This document shows, piece by piece, positions 21,113 through 32,530 of a stretch of 64,000 nt of DNA. The stretch is from Polytrichum commune (lineage: Eukaryota > Streptophyta > Polytrichopsida > Polytrichales > Polytrichaceae): NCBI GenBank assembly GCA_950295325.1, contig OX485805.1, positions 7,316,501-7,380,500 on the forward strand. Direction: 5' to 3'. Both the position numbers and the translations under genes were made by a program. Numbering within the stretch: the first letter of the stretch is position 1; each line of letters starts with the position of its first letter. The notes beneath the pieces are model-generated. The model was not told where the DNA came from, searched no databases, and saw only the letters and a list, made by a program, of their open reading frames with translations.

Positions 21113-22049
21113 GTGTTCAACATTATTTTATGAGGTTAACACAATTAATCACTTATATGTTGTATGGATAGTATGAAAATTAATTCCTATAAAGTATGAG
21201 ATTGGCCGGCTACTAGCCTACAAAAACTATTTACAGTAGGTAAATTTCCCCCTTACACTAAAGGTAAAAGGCAAAATTCCTACACATAATTTTCTAGACC
21301 GGTCCATTTCCTACAAAAAAAAATTTCATCCGGAAGCTCATCCTACACTTTGCTATTTCATTCGGAAATTCTCAATTTCAACCGGCTAGGTCGTAACTAA
21401 ATGCCGGTACTCCCCGTTCATAGGAGCACACAATACGTCTCTTTAAATATATGGTAAATGAGCACTTATTCATGGATTTAGTATCACTCGATAAAGATCT
21501 CAACCCTCACTAATTTTGAAACTTGACAAAATAAGATGTGTTTTGGGATTAATCAATGCAACCACTACAATCAGGAGGACATGGATATCCCATTTACGAC
21601 GAATGAACACACACGTGCACTTCCAATAATCATAACTATATCAAAAGACTTTCGATTTTCAATCCGATTTTTAGTGACGCTTCATCGTAGATTGGCTAAC
21701 ACAACACAAAGTTTCAATGCGTAAAGATGATCACTAGAACTCGGAGACTATTGAAAGTGAGCCACGGAACACCCACATAAAGCTTAGCTTATCGGAAGCT
21801 CTCTCTCTTACACTCATGAGAGAGAGAGAGCTCTAGTGTAAAAGCGACCCTAACAATCCGGATAGCCAGACACAAGACGACGTAGATGATGGCGGCCCCG
21901 CACCCCGCTTCCCCGGCGCCCTCGGGGCCCAGCAGCCAGCCAGCTCAGCACTCCCCGGTCTCCCAGCATGCCTTACTGACCGTCCGATCCCCCGATCCTA
22001 GGCCCTGAATCGATGGCTGTCCGCGAATTGGCTCCCCTCTCCTCTCCCA

Positions 22050-22136
22050 ATGCGATTCACAGCCCCTGCTAAGCCTTTCCTTTGCGTTTCCAAGCACTTC
22101 CCCCTCCGCTCTTCGCATGACATTCTAATGACCCAG
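22050..22136 (+). CDS. Possible first coding exon of an unidentified gene
   Basis: After a GC-rich stretch typical of plant 5' regions (about 21880-22045), an ATG opens MRFTAPAKPFLCVSKHFPLR (29 codons in total). It ends at CAG followed by a strong GTGAGT donor. The peptide is basic, Ser-containing and free of acidic residues until its end, which would suit an organellar transit peptide. No matching second exon could be placed with confidence. It might belong to the membrane-protein gene downstream. Confidence 0.35.
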
Positions 22137-22785
22137 GTGAGTACACACCAATCCTTGCCTTAAATCTTTCTTTTCGTCGCCCTGTATCCAAACTCCGAGG
22201 TTTGCATTTTGCATTTGGATTCGGATTTTGATCCGCGCACTCGCCGTTACCTCCGTCACTTTCGTTGCTTGTGTGGAGAATGAATGGCGAAGTTTCGGTA
22301 GGGTTTGGGATTGACTCGAGTGAGGGAGAGCATGGTCCAAATCCTGAATCCTTATGTCGTTTGAATCGCCGGGGTTTTAGGGTTCAGGCTGTCATGTTAG
22401 TTGTGGATCTCACGGAATGATGCATTGGTAGGCTCTCTGGGAGGAGGTGTTGCCACTTTTGCGGGGCTTGACGTTCTATTAGGTACTTCCCGTCGGGATA
22501 TGCTAAAAATTCAAAACGGGGTCCTATGTCCTCCTTACATGACGATAATGATGTTGTATCATGTGGAAGTCATTTTGAATCGGAGGATAAGAGACATTGG
22601 TTTTTTCCTTGTAACAGATCTAGCCAGAAGCAATATAATATCCCAGATGATAAATAAAATTTCAAGTGGCCCGTTTCAAGTAGAATGTTTTGACTTGCTA
22701 GGTTTTTGCAGGGTTAGTAGATTGGTACGTTGGTGATGTTCTGGGGCTCCTTGCATGGGTGTAGTGTTTTGGGATTGTGTAATAG

Positions 22786-23127
22786 CGAAGTGGGAGATTG
22801 ATAACGTACTTTGGATCAAGAGGTCACGGAGGCACCGGGTGGCACTGGAGGAGTGGGAGAAGAATGTGGACCGCAAGCGCAAGCAACGTCCACAACACCC
22901 TTGGTGTCCACACCCGTGCTTTGAATTGCCTTCTCAGCCTGTTGCTCCAAGTCCACTGCTACAGGCAACACAGCCTTGTATGCTGCATCTGCTGTTTGCT
23001 TCACGTAAGGAGTGGCCACATCCACGGCAGGTTTCACAGCAGTGAATACTTGCTGGAGCACATCCTTTGCTACTCCAAATGCACTCCCTGCAGTTTGGGT
23101 GACTTGAGTGGCAATAGATTGCACCTG
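22786..23127. pseudogene. Chimeric locus: partial copy of the 24.5-kb gene fused to another gene's exon
   Basis: Positions 22786-22884 (plus strand) duplicate 24483-24604 with a 21-22 bp internal deletion, changing EKKDELFAQRVDRKRKQ to EKNVDRKRKQ. They abut, at a short microhomology around GCAAGCAACGTCC, an exon read on the minus strand (about 22885-23127). That exon begins after a CTTCAG acceptor and encodes QTAGSAFGVAKDVLQQVF followed by AVKPAVDVATPYVKQTADA and STGVDTKGVVDVA. The repeating Ala/Val-rich helical pattern reminds me of the chloroplast calcium-sensing receptor (CAS), but this is a weak identification. Neither half is a complete gene. It looks like filler DNA or a gene-capturing transposon product. 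Confidence 0.5.
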
Positions 23128-24423
23128 AAGCAGAAAAACTGAACCATCAGCAGATGCCCAGAAGTGACAAAACCATGCTGTAGAATGTGAAGTGAGCCAG
23201 AAAACCTGCAGCAGTAGTAACTTTTTTAAAGTCTTCCAGGATGAACATTCAAGGGTATTTCCCTGGTCTAGGTGTAGGATAAGAGAAAAGATCTCATCAC
23301 TTTTAGTGCAAATCCTCCTAAAAGTACTATCACTAGAATGGGGCAATACTTAAATTGCTGAACTTAATGCCACTTCCAATGCCTGAGGTGTGTTACAAAA
23401 TTTTGGCAAGATGGTTTTCATTGCTTGTCCACAAAGAATTTTCAGCTTGCCAACTTTCATCCTCTTATCAAGGTTGTAGATATGTCGCAGAGATATGGGA
23501 GTCCAACCGTGGCCTTGGGAATGGGTACCGGGACTGCTTGGCGGATGCCGCGATGAGACGCCTGCCCAGCCCCCTCCTCATGTCACTTGTCCGCATTACC
23601 CCGGAGGCCTCGTCAAATGACCTTTGACAAACGCAATTAACAGGCGCCCATTGGCGATGCTCTTATAAAGTACACCTCAAATTGATAGAGGAAAACCCAA
23701 AGATGTGCACATGTACATGAGCAGTTGGACTTGGAAACACTGAGCCTGATCTCTACCGATTATGCCCACAAATCTCCCTGGATACTGGGACGTTGTACAA
23801 AGGAAGAATGGCGCGACTTTGGTGACACACCATCGGCGTCAGATTCCTCCCAGCCTGGCTAGCAGCACAGGAAACAGCTTACCGGCAACCCCAGAAGCAA
23901 ATCCCTCCATCTGCCGCCCCACCCACATGTTCGGACCGGACCTCCCCCCCCCCTGGGCCACCCCTCGATTCATCATTGAATTCTGTGCAAGTTTCAAGCC
24001 TAAGTTCAGGCCCACAGACTAGGTTAAAGTTTATCGAATACCCAACAGACTATCTGATATATGGTCCACAGTCATGCAGCAACATCGAATGAGTCTTCTC
24101 AAAGCACATGGATGGCAAGCGTGAATGGGGGAACTTCCCGTGCACCAACTCCAACATCGTCCGTAGAGCTGGTACGCGTAAGTGCAATTAGTTCGGACCC
24201 GACCCCGAAGTTTCACGTCGTCGACATAGGAGCGGAGGAGGCCGGCGGTGCAGAGGATCAAACCCCTGCGTTTGAGAGTAGTGCAGGAGTTTCTGGCGTT
24301 GGCTCAGTTGGCCTTCTGTCTCAAAAAAAAAGAAAAAGAAAAAGAAAAAGTAGTGCAGGAGCAAGGGGAGTAGGAAGAGGTGCGCTCGAGGCGGCGGGGG
24401 AAAGTGCCAGGCGGAGGAACCGT

Positions 24424-24835
24424 GGGAGTTCGAAGATACCGACAGCAACAGCGATCCGGAGGCGGCCCAGTGGGAGAATCTAGCGAAGTCGGAGATTGAC
24501 AACGTACTTTGGATCAAGAGTCACGGAGGCACCGGGTGGCACTGGAGGAGTGGGAGAAGAAGGACGAGCTGTTTGCACAGCGTGTGGACCGCAAGCGCAA
24601 GCAGAGTTTGTCTGTCAAGAACGAGATCTACCAGTTCATAGGGTTTTATAGTGTGTTCCAGGGCGTGTTGCTCACCGCCGTCTCGCAGTCCAACCTACTT
24701 CACTGCAATAACTGGTGGACTGCCTTTTTCTTGTCTGCGTTTGCTTCGATTGTGTGCATCGCGGGAGTGATTCAGAAGTTTCACACCATCTGGGGCTGGG
24801 AGAAGACCATCAGATCCGAAGACAGCGCTCGCAAG
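24424..24835 (+). pseudogene. Predicted plant membrane protein, exon interrupted by a frameshift
   Basis: The upstream part reads EEPWEFEDTDSNSDPEAAQW and SEIDNVLWIK. The frame then shifts by one base near 24521, where GATCAAGAGTCACGG lacks a G present in the duplicate at 22.82 kb (GATCAAGAGGTCACGG). It continues as ALEEWEKKDELFAQRVDRKR, then NEIYQFIGFYSVFQGVLLTA and WWTAFFLSAFASIVCIAGVI. The latter two are probable membrane helices. The exon ends SEDSARK at a GTATCC donor. I do not recognise a named family. The single-base loss means either a young pseudogene or a sequencing error. A retrotransposon is inserted immediately after the donor, and repeated versions of a following exon lie beyond it at about 32.0-32.5 kb. 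Confidence 0.55.
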
Positions 24836-24838
24836 GTA

Positions 24839-24843
24839 TCCTC
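24839..24843. repeat. Target-site duplication, left copy (TCCTC)
   Basis: TCCTC directly precedes the left LTR and is repeated directly after the right LTR (31914-31918). A 5-bp duplication is standard for Ty3/gypsy integrases. Confidence 0.9.
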
Positions 24844-25818
24844 TGTCGCAACCCTTGCTAGCCCCCCCTTGACAATCTTGCCAATTTTCAATTCTAGCAA
24901 AGGTTACGAGTCGCTAACCCTTCACATTCCGCCATGCTAATGGATAGCTCCTCTTACCCCGGACCAATAGTTCATAGGAGGGAACCAACCCTCCTACTTT
25001 GCTTTCGGGACTCACCCCTTAATCGGTAACCCATTTCCCCAATGTGGACTTCCATCCATGGAAGTCCAATCCTATGTTGATCATCGCGTTGCCGGAGCAA
25101 CACTACAACAACCCGAACCATACTAGGCAACTATGGCCTCACAATAGGCCAAAGCCCATGGAGGCCTTGCCGTTCGGCCTCGGGTGGGTGAGGCCACACC
25201 ACCTCACCCATATAAGCCTCTAGGACTTCACGCGGGGCCCCTACCCCACCGTCAACCAACCTCTTGTCTCCCTACCAAGAGTTGGGGCCAAGTGGACATT
25301 TTCCTTTAGCTGCTGGGCCTAGAACCCCCCAGCAGCTTCAGACCATCATAACTTCCTTGTATGATGTCTGATCATAACAACCAACCACTCCATCCTCATC
25401 TACGCTTCACGTAGATGCCGATGGACTCCTCACTTGCTCCATTCGAGCAAGTCTTGAGGAAGTTATGCCTGTTTGAACCTTGGCAGTCCCGGGAATCCCT
25501 CCCAGGCACTGCTGTACCAGGGCGCTGTCCCGGGACAGCACCCCACTCAAATGGCCATAACTCCTAGCTCACACCTCCGATTGAGGTGTTCTTGAGCATT
25601 CTAGAATCACCACGCCATGAGCTACGCATAGCTCATGGCCTTACCCTTGTGCCTCCTAGTCTTCGTGGGTGGGAGGCGTTCCCAACGCCCGGGGCCCTCA
25701 CCCACACTAGGATCACTTGGGCCCTCTCACCAACGGCGCCACAAGTCCCGGGTGTCACTCCGGGGTCCCCCTTGTGCCCATGGTGTTTCGGCCACTCCTC
25801 ATGGAGAGGTGCGCGACA
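24844..25818 (-). repeat. Left LTR (3' LTR of the minus-strand element), 975 bp
   Basis: Starts TGTCGCAACCC and ends GGTGCGCGACA. It matches 30939-31913 in length and, as far as can be read by eye, in every base. A purine-rich tract on the element strand, GGTGGGGGTGAG (complement of 25819-25830), lies immediately inside and fits a polypurine tract. Confidence 0.92.
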
Positions 25819-27060
25819 CTCACCCCCACCAAACGGAGTCGATGCCCTCATCGACTATACTCGTAGTCGGCACACCAATTCTCAAGTTGCCATCCTCTAT
25901 GGTGCGGCATTGTGTTTACCTTAGGGCGCGACCCCCACAATGCATCTTCAAATTTGGCATAGTCCCAAAGGTGTCGTTACTAGGTGGTCCATTAGCGACC
26001 TTGGAACTCCTCCAAGGACCTAACCTACAATAGACCCACCTCCTTTGAGACTCACTTGGGTTGCCCCTCCTTTGGGGCCTCCCCCGTTAGGCTTCACTAG
26101 CCTAACATGACACATCTAGGCGAGACCTCAACGCTTCCACTAAGTTGTCTCGGTTGCAACTCCGAGATGGCTTTCCATTGTTAAGCCACGCCTCGATCGC
26201 ACGGGGGTGATGCCAAGTCCCGCCCGACTCGGTTCCCACTTTGCTCTTTCGAGACATGGGTTCATGACTCCCATGCGCCAACTCTCGTTAGCTCGCGGGT
26301 AGCACTTTTATGAGCACGCGCCATCACCTTGTCCCCGCCCGGACAAGCCCACAACTAAGAAGTTTCTTGGTTTTATCCAAGGCCCCTCCAAGCCATGGCC
26401 CCCAATTACTCGGCTTACCCAACCTAGTTTGGCATATCTATTCCCCCTCTTCCATTAACCAAGCACAAGTACAAGACTAGGACCTCATCTCATACTTTTC
26501 TCTTTGCACCACTAAAGTTTGGACTTTATTCCCTCAAGCCAAAGAACAAGTTAATGTTGTGGAGCAATTAACCTCGAAGCTATGTTTGCTACTAGAGTCT
26601 CTCCCCCACTAAAGGAGATTGATGTCCTCATCAATGCCTACGCTTCTTTTTATTGGAATCCTTAGCCTTAGTTTCTTCAAAGTGCTTCACCAATTCATTG
26701 GTGTTCACCATGTCTCTTGCCGCCACCCAAGCGGTTTCTTTCTCATGGTATCCTCACCATTTCACCAAGTATTCCTTTGTACTTTTTCTTTTCTTTTCAC
26801 TTGGGCTTCCTACACTTGAGGATGCCCTCTTACCTCATGTTCCAAATGACGTCCACAATGTCGGGAGGTGGCCTAATCACTTGCTTGTGATTGGGCCACA
26901 AGGTGTCGTCCTAAAATGACTTTCGTAATGAGACATGAAATGTCGGGTGCACTTTGATCTCCGGCGGTAATTCCAACTTATATATGTCCTTGACCACTTG
27001 TTCCACAATGGGAAACGGAGCTCCAATTTTGGACATGAACTTTGGAGTGAGGCCTTCCGG

Positions 27061-28048
27061 CTAAGTGAAGTTGTTCACATTCAACAACGCCTTTTGGCCC
27101 ACCTCATTCTCCACTTCGCGTCTTCCGGCATTGACTTGCACTCCGTACCACCTTCGGGCTTTCTCCACCAACAACTTGGTCATCTCCAAGACTTGTTCAC
27201 GCTTCTTGGCCAAGTCCTCACCATCTTGGTTGAACTCTAGTGTTGAATGTGCCCCCTCGAGAGCTAGGTTAATAGGTTGGAGCGCATCCACTCCATAAGC
27301 CACCACGAAAGACCACCCCTTGGTAGCCAAATGCGTGGCTACATTGCAATTACACTCCGCTCGACCCACATAGTCCGCCCAATCTCCTTGGTCCGCCCCC
27401 ACCAAGTTCCTCAAGTATTGCTTCAAGACTCCATTCACATCCTCCGCTTTCTCATCCACTTGGGAATGCAAGGTCGTGCTAAACCTTAGTTTCATTCCGA
27501 CCTCCTTAGAGAAATGCATTGAAAATGCACTTGTGAACTTTGGATCTTGATCCCACACAATCACTCTTGGCAACCCGTGGTGCCTCAACCATCCTTTGAG
27601 AAAAGGCTATGCGGTCTCCAACGCGGTGGCGGTTTCCACAATCGGCACCATGTGTACCAACTTGGCAAACCGCTCAACCATCAACAAGATGGCATCATAC
27701 CCATGTGACTCCGGCAAACTTGTGATCAAGTCCATGCACATACTATGCCATGGAGCCGACGGGATAGGCAACGGTTGCAAGAAACCGCCTTGCTTTTGGT
27801 AAGAGGCTCGGTTCACTTGGCACTTTGATTCAAGCCTTCACAAAGTAGGCTATATCTTCCTTTATGCACCGCCAATGGTACCTCCATGATACCATTCTAT
27901 GGCGATTTTTTCTTTCTCCTCTAAGGCCGGCAATAGGACTATCAAATTCCTCCTTCAAAACCGATAGCCGCAACTTGCCTTGTGGCACATACACCCAACT
28001 TTGCTTGCACTTGAACAATCCGTCCACCAACTTAACCTCTTTGAGCAC
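27061..28048 (-). pseudogene. Integrase remnants of the LTR element
   Basis: Three consecutive minus-strand frames read integrase in order. About 27830-28048 is the zinc-binding N-terminal region (RHRMVSWRYHWRCIKEDIA, with a mutated HHCC). About 27607-27816 is the core start (MCMDLITSLPESHGYDAILL, including the first catalytic Asp context). About 27061-27588 has IVWDQDPKFTSAF (second Asp), a degraded glutamate helix (STTLHSQVDEKAEDVNGVLK) and the following core. The typical NG..ER motif has become EKAEDVNG. Frames are broken between the pieces, so no functional enzyme can be made. Confidence 0.75.
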
Positions 28049-28439
28049 CTTGCTCTTGCGAAGCTCACCTAAAAGCTTTTGTGCTTTGGGGTAGTTAATT
28101 TACCCCTCCCGTATCTTGCATCACAAGTTTCCTTCGCCGGCACACATTAGCCACAAGGTTTGGATGGTTCTCATTGCTTGGAATTTTTCCGGTCTACTTC
28201 GCGCATCCGGCACCACATTTCCACGGTCCGGTTTGTGGATCAAATCCACCTTCATAAGCGCCAAACTATCATGTCACCGCAATGACCTGGCGCTCACTTG
28301 CGCTTGAATGTCAAAATTCTTTTAGGACACATTGTCCATGTAGACCTTTGCTTTGTGCGACCCCAAATAGTGTCGCCACATCTTCAAGCAATGCACTACG
28401 GCAAAGAAATTCTTTGTCATGAGTTGGTTGTCTTCTTTG

Positions 28440-29100
28440 ACAACCATCGAGCTTCATGCTCCCATATGCAATGGCCATCCAATTACACATAATCCACCAT
28501 TGACAAAGTCGCTCACCCCCGTATGCACCTCAAAAGGTTTGTCAAGCTCCGCGAACTTGAGCACGGGCGTCTAAGAACACTTGCTCTCAAGCTCCCCAAA
28601 GACTTGGTGGCAAGGCTCATCCCACTCTTGGGATAGTCATTTCTTCCACAAGTCGGATAAGGTCGGATAACCATCAAGCTTAACGCTCTCATATGCAATG
28701 GCCATCCATCCTACGTTAACCATCCGCCAATGGCAAAGTCACTCGCCCCCGTATGTACCTCAAAAGGTTTGTCAAATTTCGCAAACTTGAGCACGGGCGG
28801 CGAAGAGAACTTCGTCTTAAGCTCCTTAAAGACTTGGTGGCAAGGCTCATCCCACTTTTGGGATAGCGATTTCTTGCATAAGTTGGACAAGGTCGGACAA
28901 CCATCGAGCTTCATGCTCTTATATACAATAGCCATCCATTTTGCCTCAACATCCGCCAATGCTAAAGTCACTCGCCCCCGTATGCACCTCAAAAGGTTTG
29001 TCAAAGTCCGCGAACTTAAGCACGGGCAGCGAAGAGAACTTGTTTTTGAGCCCCCCCAAAGGCTTGGTGACAAGGCTCATCCCACTCTTGGGATAGCCAT
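28440..29100 (-). pseudogene. RNase H region remnant, triplicated in tandem (unit about 230 bp)
   Basis: The minus strand has FKELKTKFSSPPVLKFAKFD followed by KPFEVHTGASDFAIGG, the start of a gypsy RNase H domain with its D-A-S-D-like block. The same block recurs three times; the phrase GTATG(C/T)ACCTCAAAAGG occurs at about 28521, 28751 and 28980, giving a 229-230 bp period. Copies differ by point changes and frames. The duplication is internal to the element and would by itself disable pol. Confidence 0.7.
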
Positions 29101-29429
29101 TTTCCTCAATAAGTTGAATAAGGTCCTAGCAACCTTAGAAAACTCTCGAATGAAGTTGTGGTACTAATTGGCTAGGCCAACAAATGACCTAAGCCCTTTT
29201 TGAATCAAGGGCCAATTCTCCTTTTGGATTGCCTTGACATTCTTCATGTTCATCCACCAACTTCCTTTGTCACCACATACCTCAAGAACTCGATCTCTCG
29301 TTGAGCAAAGTTATTTTTCACTCCTTGGCGGTAATTTTTTTTTTTTTTTTTTTGCGCAACACATTGGTGAATACATCTTTGTATCTCACCAACATCGCAC
29401 CAATGTTGTTTGGGGGAGGCCCATCTTTT

Positions 29430-29819
29430 CTAGCCTCCCCATACGTTCATTGGAGTTGCTCCAATTGAACCACGACTATTATGTTTTCTATTTTTCATTT
29501 GGTCCATTAAGACCAAATTCAACTTGGGTCCTCCAACCATAGGAGTCCTTGTCAATTTGAACTTCAATTCTTTGCCATTATGACACATCATAATGCACCG
29601 CAAGCTCACTGGCTTGCACCTCACATCTATCATGTGAGTTTCAAAGTAGGCGGCCTTCACAATGACATGCATTTCATCTATTTCACATGGTGTGAAATTT
29701 TGACAAAAATCCAATGTCCCACATTGAAAGGTTACATGCATCGCGGCCTCCTTTGTCTCATGCGGTTCGCCCTTTCCAAACCGCACCTTGGTGGGCTTGC
29801 CCGCTCTATCAATCGGCAA
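29430..29819 (-). pseudogene. Degenerate gag/protease region of the LTR element
   Basis: A minus-strand frame includes FTPCEIDEMHVIVKAAYFET, which resembles the late strand of gypsy proteases (consensus '..D-V-I-L-G..-F-L') in degraded form. It lies upstream of RNase H and integrase on the element strand, as expected for gypsy order. It has no DSG motif that I can see. Confidence 0.45.
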
Positions 29820-29969
29820 GCCCCAACTTCCTTGTGAATTTTGGGCTCAAGAAGGAGTGGTAGCCTCTTTGTCAACACATGAGACATTTCTCCCATTCAT
29901 TGAGCCTCAAGGTACAAAAGATTTGGCCTTGGCTTAAGGCTACTAGCCTTGGCCACAATGCCATTGTCT

Positions 29970-30280
29970 TACATTCGGTCCTCGGCAACTTGGCTTGGCT
30001 TGGTCCGCAAAGCCAACTTTAAACATTTTGTCCGCGGGACAAATTGGTTTGGTGCCACAAAACCAATTTCTAATAGTTTGTCCGCAAAACAAACATGTTT
30101 TGCCTTGGTAGCACAAAGCCACCTTCCCACACTCCGTCCGCGGCACGAACATGAATTGCCTTGGTAGGACAAACCCACCTCCCAACATTCCGTCCGCGGC
30201 ACAAGTATGATTTGCTTTGGAAGCATAAAGCCACCTTTCAACATTCCCTCCGCGGCACCAACATGTTTTGCCTAAGTAAA
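29970..30280. repeat. 56-bp minisatellite within the LTR element
   Basis: A unit marked by GTCCGCGGCAC and TTTTGCCTTGGTAG(C/G)ACAAA recurs with GTCCG at about 30024, 30080, 30136 and 30192, and a diverged TCCG near 30248. The spacing is a regular 56 bp with five to six copies. It lies near the 5' end of the element interior, in the gag region. Confidence 0.65.
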
Positions 30281-30920
30281 ATGGACCAAACAATTTGCAC
30301 TCATTTCTTTGGGACCTAAATTGGCTAAAACCACTTGTGGTGATGCGCCGCCAAACTTCTCTTTGGGACCATCGGCTTCAATGCTCTTGCAAATTTGATG
30401 GTCCCCACCATGTCCTCAAGAAGCCTTGGGGACTTAAAGAAGGCATCCACCACCCGCTTTTAAAACCCCACCTAAAAGGATGCATTTCTTAGAAAGTTCG
30501 TCCGTTTTAGGTGTATCCTTCATTTGTGCGTTTGAATAGCGCACATAGGCCTTAAGAGGCCCCGGGTGCCTCATTAGCACCAAAATCAATCCAAATTCAA
30601 TACCTTCCAAGCATTTCGAATTGGAATTTCAATCCAACATTAATGCCCTCCAAGGTTTTGGGTGCTTTCGGTATTCTAGGCCCCAAATGTTTTTTGAGGT
30701 TTGCGGGAGCCCTTTTCAAAGCACTCCTCCATTTTCCTTACCAAATCCACCCTCATGCCCACCATTGTCATTTGAACCAATGGTATGGTCAAAATCCACT
30801 TGCACATGATCCTTGTTGCAATTTAAGCCTCACAACCTTTTGGAAACCACCTGCTCACCATCACAACCCGCATTTTTTGATAGCCATGTTTCCCTCAAAG
30901 TGCGAGCTCAAAATTTGGAA

Positions 30921-30936
30921 CCCTGCTCTGATACCA
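30921..30936 (-). other. Primer-binding site (initiator Met tRNA type)
   Basis: On the minus strand TGGTATCAGAGCAGGG begins two bases inside the right LTR. TGGTATCAGAGC is the common plant retrotransposon primer site complementary to the 3' end of initiator tRNA-Met. It fixes the right LTR as the 5' LTR and the minus strand as the coding strand. Confidence 0.92.
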
Positions 30937-30938
30937 CG

Positions 30939-31913
30939 TGTCGCAACCCTTGCTAGCCCCCCCTTGACAATCTTGCCAATTTTCAATTCTAGCAAAGGTT
31001 ACGAGTCGCTAACCCTTCACATTCCGCCATGCTAATGGATAGCTCCTCTTACCCCGGACCAATAGTTCATAGGAGGGAACCAACCCTCCTACTTTGCTTT
31101 CGGGACTCACCCCTTAATCGGTAACCCATTTCCCCAATGTGGACTTCCATCCATGGAAGTCCAATCCTATGTTGATCATCGCGTTGCCGGAGCAACACTA
31201 CAACAACCCGAACCATACTAGGCAACTATGGCCTCACAATAGGCCAAAGCCCATGGAGGCCTTGCCGTTCGGCCTCGGGTGGGTGAGGCCACACCACCTC
31301 ACCCATATAAGCCTCTAGGACTTCACGCGGGGCCCCTACCCCACCGTCAACCAACCTCTTGTCTCCCTACCAAGAGTTGGGGCCAAGTGGACATTTTCCT
31401 TTAGCTGCTGGGCCTAGAACCCCCCAGCAGCTTCAGACCATCATAACTTCCTTGTATGATGTCTGATCATAACAACCAACCACTCCATCCTCATCTACGC
31501 TTCACGTAGATGCCGATGGACTCCTCACTTGCTCCATTCGAGCAAGTCTTGAGGAAGTTATGCCTGTTTGAACCTTGGCAGTCCCGGGAATCCCTCCCAG
31601 GCACTGCTGTACCAGGGCGCTGTCCCGGGACAGCACCCCACTCAAATGGCCATAACTCCTAGCTCACACCTCCGATTGAGGTGTTCTTGAGCATTCTAGA
31701 ATCACCACGCCATGAGCTACGCATAGCTCATGGCCTTACCCTTGTGCCTCCTAGTCTTCGTGGGTGGGAGGCGTTCCCAACGCCCGGGGCCCTCACCCAC
31801 ACTAGGATCACTTGGGCCCTCTCACCAACGGCGCCACAAGTCCCGGGTGTCACTCCGGGGTCCCCCTTGTGCCCATGGTGTTTCGGCCACTCCTCATGGA
31901 GAGGTGCGCGACA
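30939..31913 (-). repeat. Right LTR (5' LTR of the minus-strand element), 975 bp
   Basis: Identical by eye to the left LTR, with the same TGTCGC start and GCGACA end. It is followed by the target duplication TCCTC at 31914-31918. Read on the minus strand, it should contain the element's promoter; I did not identify a TATA box with confidence. Confidence 0.92.
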
Positions 31914-31919
31914 TCCTCC

Positions 31920-32530
31920 CTCCTCCCTCTCCAACCTTGAATCAATCGACCTCATCAAACGTTTTTTTCTTCACAATTTTTTTTTGAACAAAGTCTCTGA
32001 AGCTTCATAGTGTTCGATGAATGAGCATGTGACCGTTATGTCTTTCAAGAATTCTAGTTTATTACCCAAGACAATGCTTTTCAACGCTGGAGAAGACTTC
32101 CTTTCTTGCCATAGCTGCCCCCAAGGTTAGCCTAGTCGGCTTCGACCTTCAATCGACCTCATCCTGAACAGAGTCTCTTAAGCGTCATCTCGTTCGATGA
32201 ATTAGCATGTGCCGATTAGGTCTTTCAAGTTTTCCAGTCTGTTACAAGAATGTTACAGTCTTTTTTTCAGCTGGAGCAGACCACCGGTACCGAAGACATC
32301 ACTCGCAAGGTTAACTGCTTAGCCCTCCTCCCTCTCCAATCTATTTCTTATTTTATTTTCACCCTGAATGTTAGCCAAGCCTCCTCCGACCTTCAACCAA
32401 CCTCATTCAGAACATAGTCTCTTAACATTCATCGTGCTCGATGAATGAGCATGTGCCCATCATGTCGTTTTAGAGTACTAGTTGGTTACAAGAATGTTAT
32501 AGTCGTCCAAGCTGGAGTTTTGCAGCTTTC
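31920..32530 (+). repeat. Three tandem copies of an intron/exon block of the membrane-protein gene
   Basis: The block CCTTCAATC(A)AACCTCATC ... GTTCGATGAATGAGCATGTG ... GTTACAAGAATGTTA ... GCTGGAG occurs three times, with GATGAAT(G/T)AGCATGTG near 32019, 32200 and 32438. The middle copy has a credible exon (about 32270-32309): after TTTTTTTCAG it encodes LEQTTGTEDITRK and ends CGCAAG/GTTAAC. This closely resembles the end of the 24.8-kb exon (SEDSARK, CGCAAG/GTATCC). The outer copies have weaker splice sites. This looks like exon duplication within the gene split by the retrotransposon. Confidence 0.5.

Larger units (their letters stand above)
24844..31913 (-). mobile_element. Non-autonomous gypsy-like LTR retrotransposon with seemingly identical LTRs
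   Basis: The element is 7,070 bp with 975-bp direct LTRs, 5-bp target duplication TCCTC, an initiator-Met-tRNA primer-binding site and a polypurine tract, all oriented on the minus strand. The interior carries fragments of protease, RNase H and integrase in the expected order for gypsy pol, but broken by stops, frameshifts and internal tandem duplications; I cannot find a usable RT. Identical LTRs indicate a recent insertion, so the damaged interior was probably already non-functional when it was copied, with proteins supplied in trans. The insertion lies just inside an intron of the membrane-protein gene. Confidence 0.88.

Noticed and set aside
25586..25924. Open frames within the LTRs (for example at 25586 and 31681)
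   Set aside because: They occur identically in both LTRs, lie in non-coding LTR sequence and have no domain.
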